Source of the DNA: Takifugu bimaculatus
Taxonomy: Eukaryota; Chordata; Actinopteri; Tetraodontiformes; Tetraodontidae
Length of the DNA: 64,000 nt
Reading direction: 5' to 3'
Assembly: GCA_004026145.2 (NCBI GenBank)
Contig: CP034990.1
Span: 9,907,066-9,971,065 of the forward strand
Position numbers and translations under genes: made by a program. Below the pieces are notes generated by a model that searched no databases, was not told the DNA's origin, and saw nothing but the letters and a program-made list of their open reading frames with translations. Shown here piece by piece: positions 24,202-34,717 of the stretch; positions within the stretch are counted from its first letter, which is position 1, and every line of letters starts with the position of its first letter.

Positions 24202-27200
24202 TATTTTACTATTAAACTAACTATGTTAATTGTATCACATGAGCAACCTTTGAATTTAACAGTGATATCATCTTCGGTCTTATGTAATTGTAATATGTGC
24301 ATTTTATTGTGTTTTCTGATTATTAACTCACAACCAAGAGACATTTATGACGTTTGGTTGAAACAAGACTTCTGAATTTGTTCAGAATGGTAAAGCATCA
24401 TTTTTACAAACTGGTTTTACATTTGCCTTTTTAATTTTAGATGTTCTTTTTGAAGGTAATATGACACAACAGCAATTATAACAGTGAAAACACAAAGTTG
24501 AGGGAGCCTAAAGTCTTTCTTGAGCGGCATAGCTATTGTGAAGGTTCCGTCTAGACTTCTAGACAGGGACTACAGACTTATAGAGATAGCAGATGAATAA
24601 AATAAGGTTCCAGAAAGTTGCATTGGTTTTTAATGGATCATTGGAGCTCTTTCTTTCTGCAACATGAAAGGAAGCCGGAGCGCTTTGATGTGGCAGCATG
24701 CTGTTTAAGGTACAGAGTGAATGGAGAGATGTCAAGCTGCAAGGTGCCTCTGTAGTTTATGTTGAGTGCTGCAGAGAGGCTGCAGATGAAAGGAGCAAAC
24801 AGAGTTTGATAATGAAGGTCCAACAAGTCAGACCCATCCCAGCCCAGTGGGGTGCCAGCACTAACCTTCAGCACAGGCACCCCAAACTTTGGGCACTGAA
24901 CCTCTGAGAGGTGGATCTCTCAGAGCTCAACTTTAATGTGTCAGACAACTAAATGCTGATGTGGTTTCCTTAAAGGGATGAAAACAACTTCTTTTCTGCA
25001 AAATCTAATTTCTAATTATATGGTAGTTGACAGTGAAATCTTCTTCAACTCAAATCAGATTCTAAATGTCGTTGGCCTGACTGTCTTAGAAAATACTTTC
25101 TTTAGAATGCATTCCCACAATCATATAGGTGACTATTCTTTTTTACCAACATTTACCCAACTTTTTAGCTAGTTTTCCATGATTCTCAACACTCTTCTTG
25201 GTTATAAAGCTGAGCTGTGAGTGCCGGGGAGGCGTCAGTTAAGGCTGAAACTTTGATTTCCCCAAATCTGTGAAAAATGTAATGACTTGACTTCTGGGAG
25301 TTCTGAGGTCCTGGAAAACTACTTAGCACACATTTGCATGTGTGCATACACAGTCCATCAGAGCACCTGGACAAACGCTGACCACATGCACTTTTGATGC
25401 CTGTGCAGAAAGAGGGACAGGGCTACAGCTCTGAAACAACCAGAGCCAAAGTTTTCCACCTGTGCTGATGGAGGATCCAAGAGACAGAAACTGATGTTTT
25501 AAGGAGTTTGAAAGCTGACATGAGAGGGCCGCTTTATGTGGAGCCAGACAGCTGTTTAAAGGTGGACACAGAGCTGAAATGACTCCACACGGACCAAAGC
25601 TGTGGCTGAAGGAATAGATTCTCATAATCATATTTTCCCTCAATAATCTCTAACCCCACTTTGAAGAATATTTACCTACATAATTGTTTCTTGGGATTTC
25701 TTGACAGAAACATTTGAAAACGTGTCTTGAAGAGGCACTGCATTCCCGTTTGAACCACAGCTGTGCAAAAACCTCCAAACATCTGCATGTGACACTTCTT
25801 CAATCATTTTCATTTAAACTATTTTTGTTAATTATCTAAGAAAACTGAAGATAACCCTGCCGTGCGACCGATCATCCAAACATTCCTCAGCAGATGAAAA
25901 GCAACTCAGATTTCATCAAGCACTTTATTTGTTGCCGTTCCAAGATAATTAGCTACAGTCTCAGCCAAAATGATCGGAGAAATGCATTTTCTTGGCCAAA
26001 AAATTAATAGACTGCAAACAGATGGAGTTAGAGCAACAGTCTCACTTTTATTACGCAGTGTTAAGAAATCTGTAACACAGAGGACAGAAACCCTGGAAGA
26101 TGCCTTTAGGAATTATATCTGCATTTTTGGTTTTGTTCAACATTCTATTGACAGAGTGGTACCTTCTTTCTCATCCATCTAAACCTGCCGTGGACCCCCT
26201 ACTGTGGTTTGGATGATTGAACTCCACATTTTTGTATATGGCTGACAGATAACTCTGCAGTACACTCCCCTTGGTGAAGTTCGCCTGTTTCTCAGGCAAG
26301 AAGAGTGAAAAGAGGAAACTTTCTTTTGAAAAGTTTTCTTCCTGTTGGTCTTTGATTACACCTACCTTTGAAGATTTTCTCCCACAGGAAACAGAGAAGA
26401 AGCACAATAAACTAATCACGGTCCTCTGGGGGTGTCTGCAAAGGAAAAAAGATGTGTGAATGTTCAAACTATCTTTCTTGTATATCGTTTTCATCAGAGG
26501 CCATTTGATGGCAACCCTGCAGATTCACAGCAGCTACAATAAATAAACGTTTTTGTCATCACATAATCACCATTACAATATTTAAATTAGCACATTTTAC
26601 ATTTCTGTGCATAAAAAAACAACTTGAAAAGGAATGCTAAACATACAAATAGAAACATAGAGAGGAACGAAGAATCCTGGGAGAATGGAAGCACCCGAAC
26701 AGAACCTTTATTGTACAATAGTTCCATCAAGTGGTTGCATTTCTAAATTACAACCACTTTGGAACGTTGGCGCCAGATATTTTGCTATGACCGACTTTAC
26801 ACCTGATTCTTGTGCTACAATAGTTTTTGCAAAAAAAAAGTCAAACCCTGATACCCTGAAAGAGGAAGGAACAAATGTGGCAAATCACAAAGCCTGGGAA
26901 ACCTTTACTGGGTTGTAAAAGGGAACCAAACTGTTTTGTAAAGGCTTACTGCTCATGTAGAATGGTGTTGGCATTTGTAGCAACATGCTGGAAGAACATG
27001 TTTCGGTTTCAGTAATGGAATGAGGAAGAGCAAGGTCCTGTCTAGCAAAATGACTGAAGGCAGCTTCGTGTGCGGAGAATTAAATGTGAGTAAAATGATT
27101 GCAGACTATACGTCTGTCAATCACATTCCTTTGTAGGTAAATTCCCTTAGTTCTTGTGTTGTCATAGATTGGCTAATGGGGTTTCATTTTTCAAAACAAA

Positions 27201-27320
27201 CAAGTTCCATGTGTGGACACCTATTAGACAAGATCTGTTGAGGTTTACCAATGACTGTGACTCGATATGTGTGTAGCAGGTGTACAGGTGAAGCCCTCAC
27301 TGTATGGGAATGGGAAAAGC

Positions 27321-28286
27321 ATGCGTGTCCAGGATCTTGTGCTGAATCAGCGGACAGAAATACTCAGAGTGCTGTGCAGCAGCGGCTCTGCGGAGCCGGT
27401 GGAACATGTTACAGACATACTGCTGTCCCAGGGGGAACTCACATGGGAGGACTACCAGAGCATTCATGTATCAGGAAGACCATTGTACACAAATGCCAGA
27501 CAGCTGCTGGACGTTGTGTACCTGAAGGGTGAGAGTAGTTGCGGGCTTTTCCTCGAGGCTCTCAAAAAGGTCCTGCCTGAGGAGCAACCTGCTGGCTTCT
27601 CATTTCCGGATCACTGGTCGGACCCAGAAGTGAGAGAAGAATGCCAAAACACATTTTGCCAAACTCTTCTGACTCAAAGACCAAGCCTGGTCAGCACTCT
27701 ACAACACTGTGTTGATGGTGCATTAGAAGCTCTTCTCACATCAGCACACTTCACCTCAGCCGACTGTGAAGGAATCCGTCTGCCATTACGCACACCCTCC
27801 CAGCAGGTACAGGACAACAGGAAATTGGGCTTCATGTCACTTTTGAGCGAACAACTTACTATTATTAGTATTTTCAGTTGCATACGGATGAACCTGATGC
27901 ATGGCTTCTCCATTTCTCTCAGCAAACCCACAGATGTTTTTTCCCTCAACAAATTTTACCGATAATTTATTTTAGGAACGGGAATGCAGAAACACTTGGT
28001 TACATAGTTTCGCTATTCACACTTCAGTCAAAAAGATTACTTAACAATGAATATTTTACACAGTGGGCGATATGAGGTATACATTTATAAAGGTATTTTT
28101 CTTTCATTTTACTCCATTTTATAACAAATTCTGCATGTGACCTTTCTGAATTCTAACAGGCGAGGTGTTTGCTTGACCATGTCAGAGCTAAAGGAGAAGC
28201 AGCTGCTAAGTTCTTATTGGAGTACATTCAGCAAGGAGAGGAATCTGGTTCCATTCTGAACAAGAAGACACAAACTGTCTCCAGAG
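27321..28286 (+). CDS. nod2: nod2 exons 1-2: tandem CARDs
   Basis: Exon 1 (27321-27806, 162 codons, phase 0 donor) encodes CARD1 (ILRVLCSSGSAEPVEHV ... LTWEDYQSIHVSGRPLY ... RQLLDVVYLKGE) and most of CARD2 (LVSTLQHCVDGALEALLTS). Exon 2 (28160-28286, 127 bp) completes CARD2 with ARCLLDHVRAKGEAAAKFLL. An intron inside CARD2 is normal for the family. The 353-bp intron between them contains no repeat that I recognise. Confidence 0.94.
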
Positions 28287-31200
28287 GTATAACAAACCTG
28301 TCATGCAACATTCCTGCATAAAATTTTGAATTTAGGGTCAATTTAATTAGCGGCACCTGCCAATAAAGGGCAATGACCCCTTATCCACTCCCTTGGAGCA
28401 CTGATGTCTTTCATCTGAAAATGTAAATTATGTAATATACACAGAATTGATCAATGCAAAAATGTAAATGACTACCAGATGTTGAGCAGCCCTCCCTGAG
28501 ACCCACATAAGGGAAAAGCAGTTAGAAAAGGGATGGATGATAGAATGTTTCTGGACCATGAAGATGCAGCTAAGATAGCTAAAAATAAAATATATATCAG
28601 CATCAGTTTTCAGTTTACAGTGACCAGATTTTTTATGTTAATTGTCACGCAGAGTTTTTAAAGTTCCAGAAGAAGCTCAGAAGTTCTTTGTCGGCCCAGT
28701 CCTGTTTCCTTAGTACCTATGGAGGGACCAGCCACATGTCTTTGGATGACATCTACACTGATGGCCAGCTAGAACTAGCTGAAGTCTGTCCTGATGTCCA
28801 TGGACCGATAGGGCTGAAGGACATCACTGGGGAGGTTGGTACGATTAATGAGGAGGCGGACACGGTCCTGGTGTCTGGGGAAGCGGGCAGTGGGAAGAGC
28901 ACCTTACTTCAGAGACTGCACTTGCTCTGGGCTCGGGAAGCTGCCCTCCTGGAATATCTCCTCCTATTTCCATTTAGTTGCCGCCGACTGAACACTGAGC
29001 TCAGCGAACTGTCATTTAAAGAACTGCTGTTTCAGCACTGCTGCTGGCCAGACAGAGACCAGGATGAGATTTTTGACTTCATCCAGGACCATCCACACTT
29101 GATCCTTTTTACCTTTGACGGCCTGGATGAGCTTAAGCAGAGTTTTTCGGATGAACACAGGCTCTGCTGCCCAACCCAGCGTGCACCAGTTCACGTTCTA
29201 CTATTTAATTTAATTCAAGGTTCACTACTGAAGGGAGTACGAAAAGTTGTAACGAGTCGCCCAGGTGCCGTGACTCCTGTGTTGAAGAAAAACCTTCGCA
29301 AAGAGGTTCTCTTGAAAGGCTTCTCCCCAAGTGGGATTGACTGTTTTGTGAGGAAGCACCACAGCGACCCCACTGTGGCTGCTAAAGTCTTACAATCCTT
29401 GCATACAAACACTACCTTGCTGGGTCTGTGCCATAGTCCGGTCCTCTGCTGGATTGTCTCCTGCTGCCACAAAGAGCTTCTGGGCTGCGGCGAGGGCAGC
29501 CCACAAACAATCACAGATGTTTACCTCACTATAGTAGAGCACTTTTTCCAGCACCACAGTCCCCTGAGGAGCACTGGAAAAATTAGTTGGCATCGAGAAT
29601 ACTTAGACCCCGTGTTGCGACTAGGCCAGCTTGCCTTTAAGGGGATAGTAAGCACATGTTATATCTTCTCAGATAAGGATCTGGACACATGTGCAATAAC
29701 AAAAGAGGATCTCAGCCTGGGCTTTCTCATCCAAAGCAAAGATTTGTCTGTGTTTCGCAGCAAATGCTACGAATTCCTTCACGTGACCATGCAGTGTTTC
29801 TTCGCTGCCGTCTACGTTGTTGTATCAAAAGATTTGGATCGTTCAACTATCCCTAAACTCTTTGAACTGAAGAACCTGAAGGAAACATCTCTGAGGACTG
29901 CATGCTTTAGTGCCTGTCTGCTTTATCAACAAGTTGATGAGCGCTCGTTAGACAAGGATGCAACAGCAGTTGAAACACCAAATCTGCAAATGACAGCCAC
30001 CTTTGCCTCAGGACTACTGTCCCAGCGTCATCGCAGTCTGTGGCTACACTGCTGCCCAGCTACTGCCATCGATAGGAAGACCAGACAGGTGTCAAAATGT
30101 CTGTCCAAAGGCATGCAGAAGCACTTTAAGAGCATCCCCCAACCTGTGGCAGGTGAAAAGAAAAGCATGCATGCAATGCCGGGATTTGTTTGGCTTATTA
30201 AATGCATCTATGAGATGCAGGAATGCAGTATTGCCAAAGATGCAATGAGCAAGCTGGAGGTGGATCACTTGAAATTGACCTACTGTAACATCGGTCCTGT
30301 GGAGTGCACGGCGCTGGCCTTTGTGCTACAGCATTTGAACAATCCTGTTGGCCTCCAGTTGGACAATAACACTGTGGGTGATGTTGGAGTGGAGCAGCTT
30401 CTGCCCTGCATGCACATCTGTCATTCTCTTTAGTAAGTATATCAAGGTTACATTGCTCCACCCGTCCAATTACTAATATTGATCCAACTTTTAATATTTG
30501 CTGCAGAGGGGAGAAACACATTATAAATAAATGTATTTGGTTTTAATTAGCCTCAGGAACAACAACATTACAGATGAAGGAATCCATAAACTGATTGCCA
30601 AAAGTATCCAGTGTGACAACTTTCATAAAATTGCGTGAGTACCGTCATAAATGCTATGTTTTGACATTTGATTGATTTATTTGGTTTAAATATAAGTATT
30701 GTGTTTCGCTGTAGTCTCTTCAACAACAGGCTAACAGATGCTTGCACACAGGACTTTTCTCTCCTTCTGAAGACCAAGCAGGATTTCATTTCTCTGCGGT
30801 CAGAACAACTCAAGAACATTCTTTAAAATTAGAACAGATACTGGCAAGAAGCTGTAGTAAATGCTCAATTTATTTTGTATAAAACTAACAGCATTTTTTT
30901 TAACAGTCTTGGCAACAATAATATAACGGCAGAAGGAGCAAAGCAGCTGGCAGAGGGACTGAGAGTGAACAAGTCGCTGAAGTTTTTAGGGTAAAACCTA
31001 CCTACAGCAGTCCAGACATCTTATTGTTCCTGCATTTGGCACAAATAGGTTTTCATCATTTGGTTTTTCCAGGCTTTGGGGTAACAGCATCGGTGATGCA
31101 GGAGCTGAAGCTCTTGCGAGTGCACTGGAGGGCAACACAACTCTTGTGTGGCTGAGGTAATATTTGCCTCAGTAGTGGTACAAAAGTCAATGCAAATTAT

Positions 31201-31812
31201 TTTATGATTATGTCAATCTTTTATGCAATCACAGCTTGGTTGGTAATGGTATTGGTAGTGCCGGAGCATGTGCCCTATCCAAAGTTGTCAAGAACAATGT
31301 TTCTCTTGAGGAGCTTTGGTGAGGATTGGAAATATTTTGTTTTTTGACATGATGCATTTATATTGACCCCTTTGGCATTATTCAGAACTGGCTCTCCCTT
31401 ATATCTCTTAAAAAAGGTTGACAGAGAATTGCATAACGAGAATGGGAGTGGAATGTCTGATTGAAGCCTTACAGCACAACGCTAATGTGAAATCGATATG
31501 GTACGTGCATACAATAAGGAACATAAATTGTCTTGTTCTTTTCTAATCTTGGATACGTCTGTTAGATGTCTGCATCCTGGATTTAGGACAGTGTCGTTGT
31601 GTATTAAAATAATAGGGCCAAGAAAACCTGTGTTGGTTGCTGCATTTGAAATGTTGGTATTGGTAAATTTGGCTTTAGAGTTTGACTTTATTTCCAAACA
31701 GGATGTGAAGTTTGACTGAATTTGTTCACTTAATTTCAGGCTGAGAAACAATGACCTCCGTTTGGAGGAGGTTGAGGAGATGGCCCAGCGTGAATCAAGA
31801 CTGCTCTTCTGA
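27321..31812 (+). CDS. nod2: NOD2, cytosolic muramyl-dipeptide receptor (CARD-CARD-NACHT-LRR)
   Basis: Intracellular NLR that senses bacterial muramyl dipeptide and recruits RIPK2 through its CARDs to activate NF-kB. Ten coding exons have consistent phases: 27321-27806, 28160-28286, 28653-30432, 30551-30634, 30715-30798, 30907-30990, 31073-31156, 31235-31318, 31417-31500, 31740-31812, giving 989 residues with no frame break. Domains in order are two CARDs (about 1-190), NACHT with Walker A GEAGSGKST at about 280-288 and Walker B-like FTFDGLDELK at about 357-366, winged-helix/NAD2 region, then LRRs encoded by six 84-bp exons. The start Met at 27321 (MRVQDLVLNQRTEIL) matches the family's CARD1 start; the same frame is open a little further upstream (GTG 27267) without homology. 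Human NOD2 is 1040 residues. The repeat count is one LRR shorter than human, and the last exon is duplicated downstream. Confidence 0.96.
28487..28545 (+). mobile_element. Short GATG-tailed retroposon remnant in nod2 intron 2
   Basis: The sequence 'ccctccctgagacccacata' then 'agggaaaagcagttagaaaa' and 'gggatggatga' resembles the same 3' retroposon end seen at 24087-24201, without an extended tail. About 60 bp survive, so the assignment rests on pattern only. Confidence 0.45.
28653..30432 (+). CDS. nod2: nod2 exon 3: NACHT, winged helix and first LRRs
   Basis: A 1780-bp exon, as expected for the large central exon of NOD1/NOD2 genes. It reads EFLKFQKKLRSSLSAQ at the start and contains Walker A (GEAGSGKST), the Mg-binding segment FDGLDE, the 'VVTSRPGAV' sensor-1-like stretch, the 'LLKGFSPSGIDCFVRKH' helix, the 'FLHVTMQCFFAAVYVV' winged-helix segment, then LRR units (DHLKLTYCNIGPVECTALA; VGLQLDNNTVGDVGVEQLL). 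It ends in mid-codon at 30432. All key nucleotide-binding residues appear intact, so an active receptor is likely. Confidence 0.95.
30551..31500 (+). CDS. nod2: nod2 exons 4-9: six 84-bp LRR exons
   Basis: Six exons of exactly 84 bp (30551-30634, 30715-30798, 30907-30990, 31073-31156, 31235-31318, 31417-31500), each encoding one 28-residue LRR unit beginning inside the LxxNxI core: LRNNNITDEG, LFNNRLTDAC, LGNNNITAEG, LWGNSIGDAG, LVGNGIGSAG, LTENCITRMG. The introns are only 80-108 bp. Identical length and phase mean single exons can be lost or gained without breaking the frame. These repeats form the ligand-sensing concave surface. Confidence 0.95.
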
Positions 31813-32109
31813 TTTGGAAATTTATTCTAACTTGGTCTTCTTTATGACATAAAATATCATAACTGCCAAGATGTTCTATCAGGGTCTGTCCAAATAAACA
31901 AAATATACTGTTTGCCTTGTGTTTGATAAATATAGATGGAATGGACCATAAATTTCCCTGTGTGGGACAAATAAAGGAAATCTGAATCTGAAGACATCAC
32001 TTCATACATATTCCTGTTGAAAAACAAATTCTAGTATCATCACTGATCAATCAATCATCAATATATTCTAAAAATTATGTAAAAACAAGTGTTTTGTTTC
32101 AACTGGAAG
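31592..32109 (+). repeat. Tandem duplication, copy 1 (contains nod2 last exon)
   Basis: About 518 bp from the last nod2 intron through the terminal exon (31740-31812) and its 3'UTR, including AATAAA at 31893 and 31970. Copy 2 follows directly. By eye, fewer than ten substitutions and one single-base indel separate the copies, and the 73-bp coding part is identical. Confidence 0.95.
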
Positions 32110-32628
32110 TGTTGTTGTGTATTAAAATAATAGGGCCAAGAAAACCTGTGTTGGTTGCTGCATTTGAAATGTTGGTATTGGTAAATTTGGCCTTTAGAGT
32201 TTGACTTTATTTCCAAACAGGATGTGAAGTTTGACTGAATTTGTTCACTTAATTTCAGGCTGAGAAACAATGACCTCCGTTTGGAGGAGGTTGAGGAGAT
32301 GGCCCAGCGTGAATCAAGACTGCTCTTCTGATTTGGAAATTTATTCTAACTTGGTCTTCTTTATGACATAAAATATCATAACTGCCAAGATGTCCTATCA
32401 GGGTCTGTCCAAATAAACAAAATATGCCTTTTGCCTTGTGTTTGATAAATATAGATGGAATGGACCATAAATTTCCCCGTGTGGGACAAATAAAGGAAAT
32501 CTGAATCTGAAGACATCACTTCATACATATTCCTGTTGAAAAACAAATTCTAGTATCATCACTGATCAATCAATCATCAATATATTCTAAAAAATATGTA
32601 AAAACAAGTGTTTTGTTTCAACTGGAAG
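32110..32628 (+). repeat. Tandem duplication, copy 2
   Basis: Direct head-to-tail copy of 31592-32109. The junction falls after '...ttcaactggaag'; the copy ends at the same motif at 32628, after which unique sequence resumes. Differences from copy 1 include gtcg to gttg at the start, an added C in 'tttggcc', and changes near 'aaatatgccttttgcc' and 'aaaaaatatg'. Confidence 0.95.
32259..32331 (+). CDS. Duplicated nod2 terminal exon (alternative last exon or passive copy)
   Basis: An exact second copy of the final nod2 coding exon with its acceptor (...cttaatttcag) and the frame LRNNDLRLEEVEEMAQRESR followed by LLF and a stop, plus its own AATAAA signals downstream. Splicing from 31500 into this copy would give the same protein and a transcript ending about 0.5 kb further on. 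Whether it is used cannot be told from the sequence. Confidence 0.7.
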
Positions 32629-32749
32629 TCAGTTTAATATTTCCAAAGAGGGGTCTGTCTACGATTGTCCTCACAGTTTTACTACGGTATTAACTAAATG
32701 CTACGCTTCAACCTAACTATGTCCTCCGCCACTCTTGGGAAAACCCCTT

Positions 32750-32900
32750 GTTTGGTTACGAACGCAGCGAGAGAGCCAATAGGAACTTGAGAACGAACCG
32801 CATGACCAATGTCTGTCAGAGCACGCCATGATGTCATACATTAACTTTCGCGAGGTCGTCTACTGTGAATAATATATCTATTAGCTGTGGCGGCACACTG
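32750..32900 (+). promoter_or_regulatory. cyld: Candidate cyld promoter
   Basis: CpG-containing block after the nod2 duplication with two CCAAT boxes (32776-32780, 32806-32810), a CRE-like TGATGTCA (32829-32836) and a TCGCGA core (32848-32853) resembling the TCTCGCGAGA promoter element. There is no TATA box. This looks like a TATA-less housekeeping promoter placed about 1.3 kb before the first cyld coding exon. The motif calls are direct; the promoter role is inferred. Confidence 0.5.
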
Positions 32901-34004
32901 CATATTTCAAACATTTTTTTTCTATGGAGACGGGAAGTATCTAAATGTTGAAAACGTACCGTCGTAGGTGGCGGTCCTCTGCCTGCCTGTATGCTATTGT
33001 ACAGCTCGAGTCGCTAGGCTAACTTTAGCCTGATAGCAGCGGTGGCTAACCATTGAGCTAATCGGTTACAGCGGGAGGAAACTAACGCAAGCTTGCTTTC
33101 TGGAGCCTGTGTCAAACTAACTGGGATGGGTTTATGAAATGACAGTCATCTGCTATAACTAAACTGGTGCGTATGGAAGATTTTCTCCGCAAATTAGCGC
33201 TTGAATTGAATGGTGCATTTTAACTGTCAGCGTCCTAGCCACTTGACAGCGTTTGCTTGGTGACGCTGCTCTGGTTGTCAGGGCAAATATCATTAGATTG
33301 CCCTCAATGACGCTGACATAATGATCAGAAAATGTTATATTTGTTACTTTTTACTGTGAGCTACGCATTGGATTCTATACTTTTATGTAGAGTGGCGACA
33401 GGTTGGAACAAATGAGTTAAAATTGTGTTAAGGGGCTTGTCCCATTAGTCATGTCGGATGTTGATCTGAGGTGTGATGAGGGGAAATCCACTGGATGCGA
33501 AGGTTGCTCACCATCTATTTCGAGTTCATTCATCTTAATAGATCTAAGTAGGCGTTTTAAAAACCTGACTGGGCACCTCAGACAAGATAATACTGCCTAG
33601 AAACAATAAAGCACAAAAAGGGACACTGGTCTATTAATATAGAGGATAAGTTGTTTTCCCTCATTTGAATTTGTGTTTGAGTCTTATCTGCAGTAATTTG
33701 TAATCTGTAGCTGTGTAGTCATGGCTGTTTGCTTTCCTATTTGCATATTCATCATTTCTCAATCGACTGATTTCCGTTTCTAATGTAAAGTAGTGTAGTT
33801 TGTGACGGTACCCTGCTGTGTAATGTAAATGACTCTTGTACTTCATGTATTAAGTAACATTTTTAGCATACAGAATAGATCACATTTCACAGTTCTCACA
33901 TTGAATCGCTTTTATCTCTATGCATTCTCATATACTGTAGTTTCAAATTATTTGCACATCATTAGATGTTGATTGAGGTGTGTCATATTTTCTGGAACCA
34001 TCAG

Positions 34005-34046
34005 GGTTGTTCAGTGAATCCTCAGCCTAAAGCTTTTGAGCAAAAG
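34005..34046 (+). other. cyld: Possible non-coding cyld leader exon
   Basis: A 42-bp segment between an acceptor-like TCAG (34001-34004) and a donor-like AAG|GTATGA (34046/34047). The acceptor pyrimidine tract is modest. Offered only as a candidate. Confidence 0.25.
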
Positions 34047-34173
34047 GTATGATTCCTCTTCTAGTAAAAGGATGTTCTCTTCAGGAGCTCTACCAGTTTT
34101 AGTGCAAATTGTATTTGGTATACTTTTGTCTGAAGGTATTTATTTTGTGGACATGTCTTTCTTTGTCTTACAG

Positions 34174-34224
34174 AGCAGTGGTCAAACTTCCCTTGATGGT
34201 GGATGTCCTGCTTAGCATGCAGCC
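34174..34224 (+). other. cyld: cyld 5'UTR part of the first coding exon
   Basis: A strong acceptor (ctttctttgtcttacag, ending 34173) precedes the ATG by 51 bases, so the start codon lies near the 5' end of an internal exon and the promoter must be further upstream. The leader contains four upstream ATGs within its last 30 bases or entering the CDS (34196, 34203, 34217 among them). Confidence 0.75.
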
Positions 34225-34228
34225 ATGA
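34196..34228 (+). CDS. Upstream ORF overlapping the cyld start (10 codons)
   Basis: Reads MVDVLLSMQP and stop; the TGA (34226-34228) overlaps the main ATG (34225-34227) as ATGA, a layout compatible with termination-coupled reinitiation. A nested in-frame ATG at 34217 uses the same stop. Another upstream ATG at 34203 opens a different frame that runs past the main start. The sequence arrangement is certain; translation of it is not shown. Confidence 0.5.
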   Translation: MVDVLLSMQP

Positions 34229-34717
34229 GCTCTGCCCTGTGGAGCCAGGAGAAGCCCAGTGGTGGCTTCAGGGACGACTGGCGCTTTTACATGGTCGTAA
34301 AGGAGTGTACGGTTGAGAAGCCTTCCCAGAAAACCCTGAGGATCCCGCGTGGTAGTCTCGGTCAGGCTTGCCAGGAGCGCAACAGCCTAGGACGAACGCT
34401 AACCCCGTGTAAGGGAAAGAAAAGCCTCCGCATTCTGGACCAGACCAATGTGGTGCTGAGCCTGGATGAGCGGGACGTGCTGGAGCTGGATGAGAATCTT
34501 GCAGAGCTGCTGTTTCCCATTACCAACTGTGAGGAGCGATATGCTCTGCTCTGCAACAAGTCAAGATTAGACCGTGTGCGGGATATTGACTGTGGATCGA
34601 AGGTGCGTGTCCAGCTGCGCTCCGGGGATGAGCCTCTTCCTGGTGTGGTCCGCTTTCAAGGGCTCACTGCTCCCAGACAGAGCTCTGGCTGGAATCTGGT
34701 TTGGAGTAGAGTTGCTG
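34225..34717 (+). CDS. cyld: cyld coding exon 1, apparent 1-base insertion
   Basis: Starts MSSALWSQEK, matching the family N-terminus. The frame stays family-like (ITNCEERYALL, VRVQLRSGDEPLPGVVRF) until the TTT at 34654-34656. The expected continuation (GSLLPDRALAGIWFGVELL) is then read in the next frame, up to a CTG|GTGAGA donor that is in phase 0 only after that shift. The following exon opens EEGRGQGFTEG as expected. Read literally, the frame would run into the intron and stop. Confidence 0.92.

Larger units (their letters stand above)
20831..27320. other. nkd1-nod2 intergenic stretch, no gene seen
   Basis: No exon with a recognisable domain was found on either strand; open frames stay near 100 codons or less and lack family motifs. 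In mammals SNX20 occupies this position, but no PX-domain coding sequence was visible. It contains a 68-bp CA repeat, a short GATG-tailed retroposon end and a poly-T tract near 23421-23437. The part just left of 27321 presumably holds the nod2 promoter and leader. Confidence 0.6.
32629..34173. other. nod2-cyld intergenic stretch and cyld 5' leader introns
   Basis: No coding exon is visible. The left part is locally rich in CpG and contains the likely cyld promoter; the rest is AT-rich and probably intronic to non-coding leader exons of cyld. The minus-strand open frame at 33661-33846 has no family features. Confidence 0.5.

Noticed and set aside
31498..31719. 73-codon plus-strand open frame in the last nod2 intron
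   Set aside because: Lies within the intron between two well-defined LRR exons and is partly repeated at 32118; no domain.
31960..31985. 'tgtgggacaaataaaggaaa' as the tail of a separate retroposon in the nod2 3'UTR
   Set aside because: It resembles the end of some fish repeats but is short, has no recognisable body and serves as an ordinary polyadenylation context; not enough to call.
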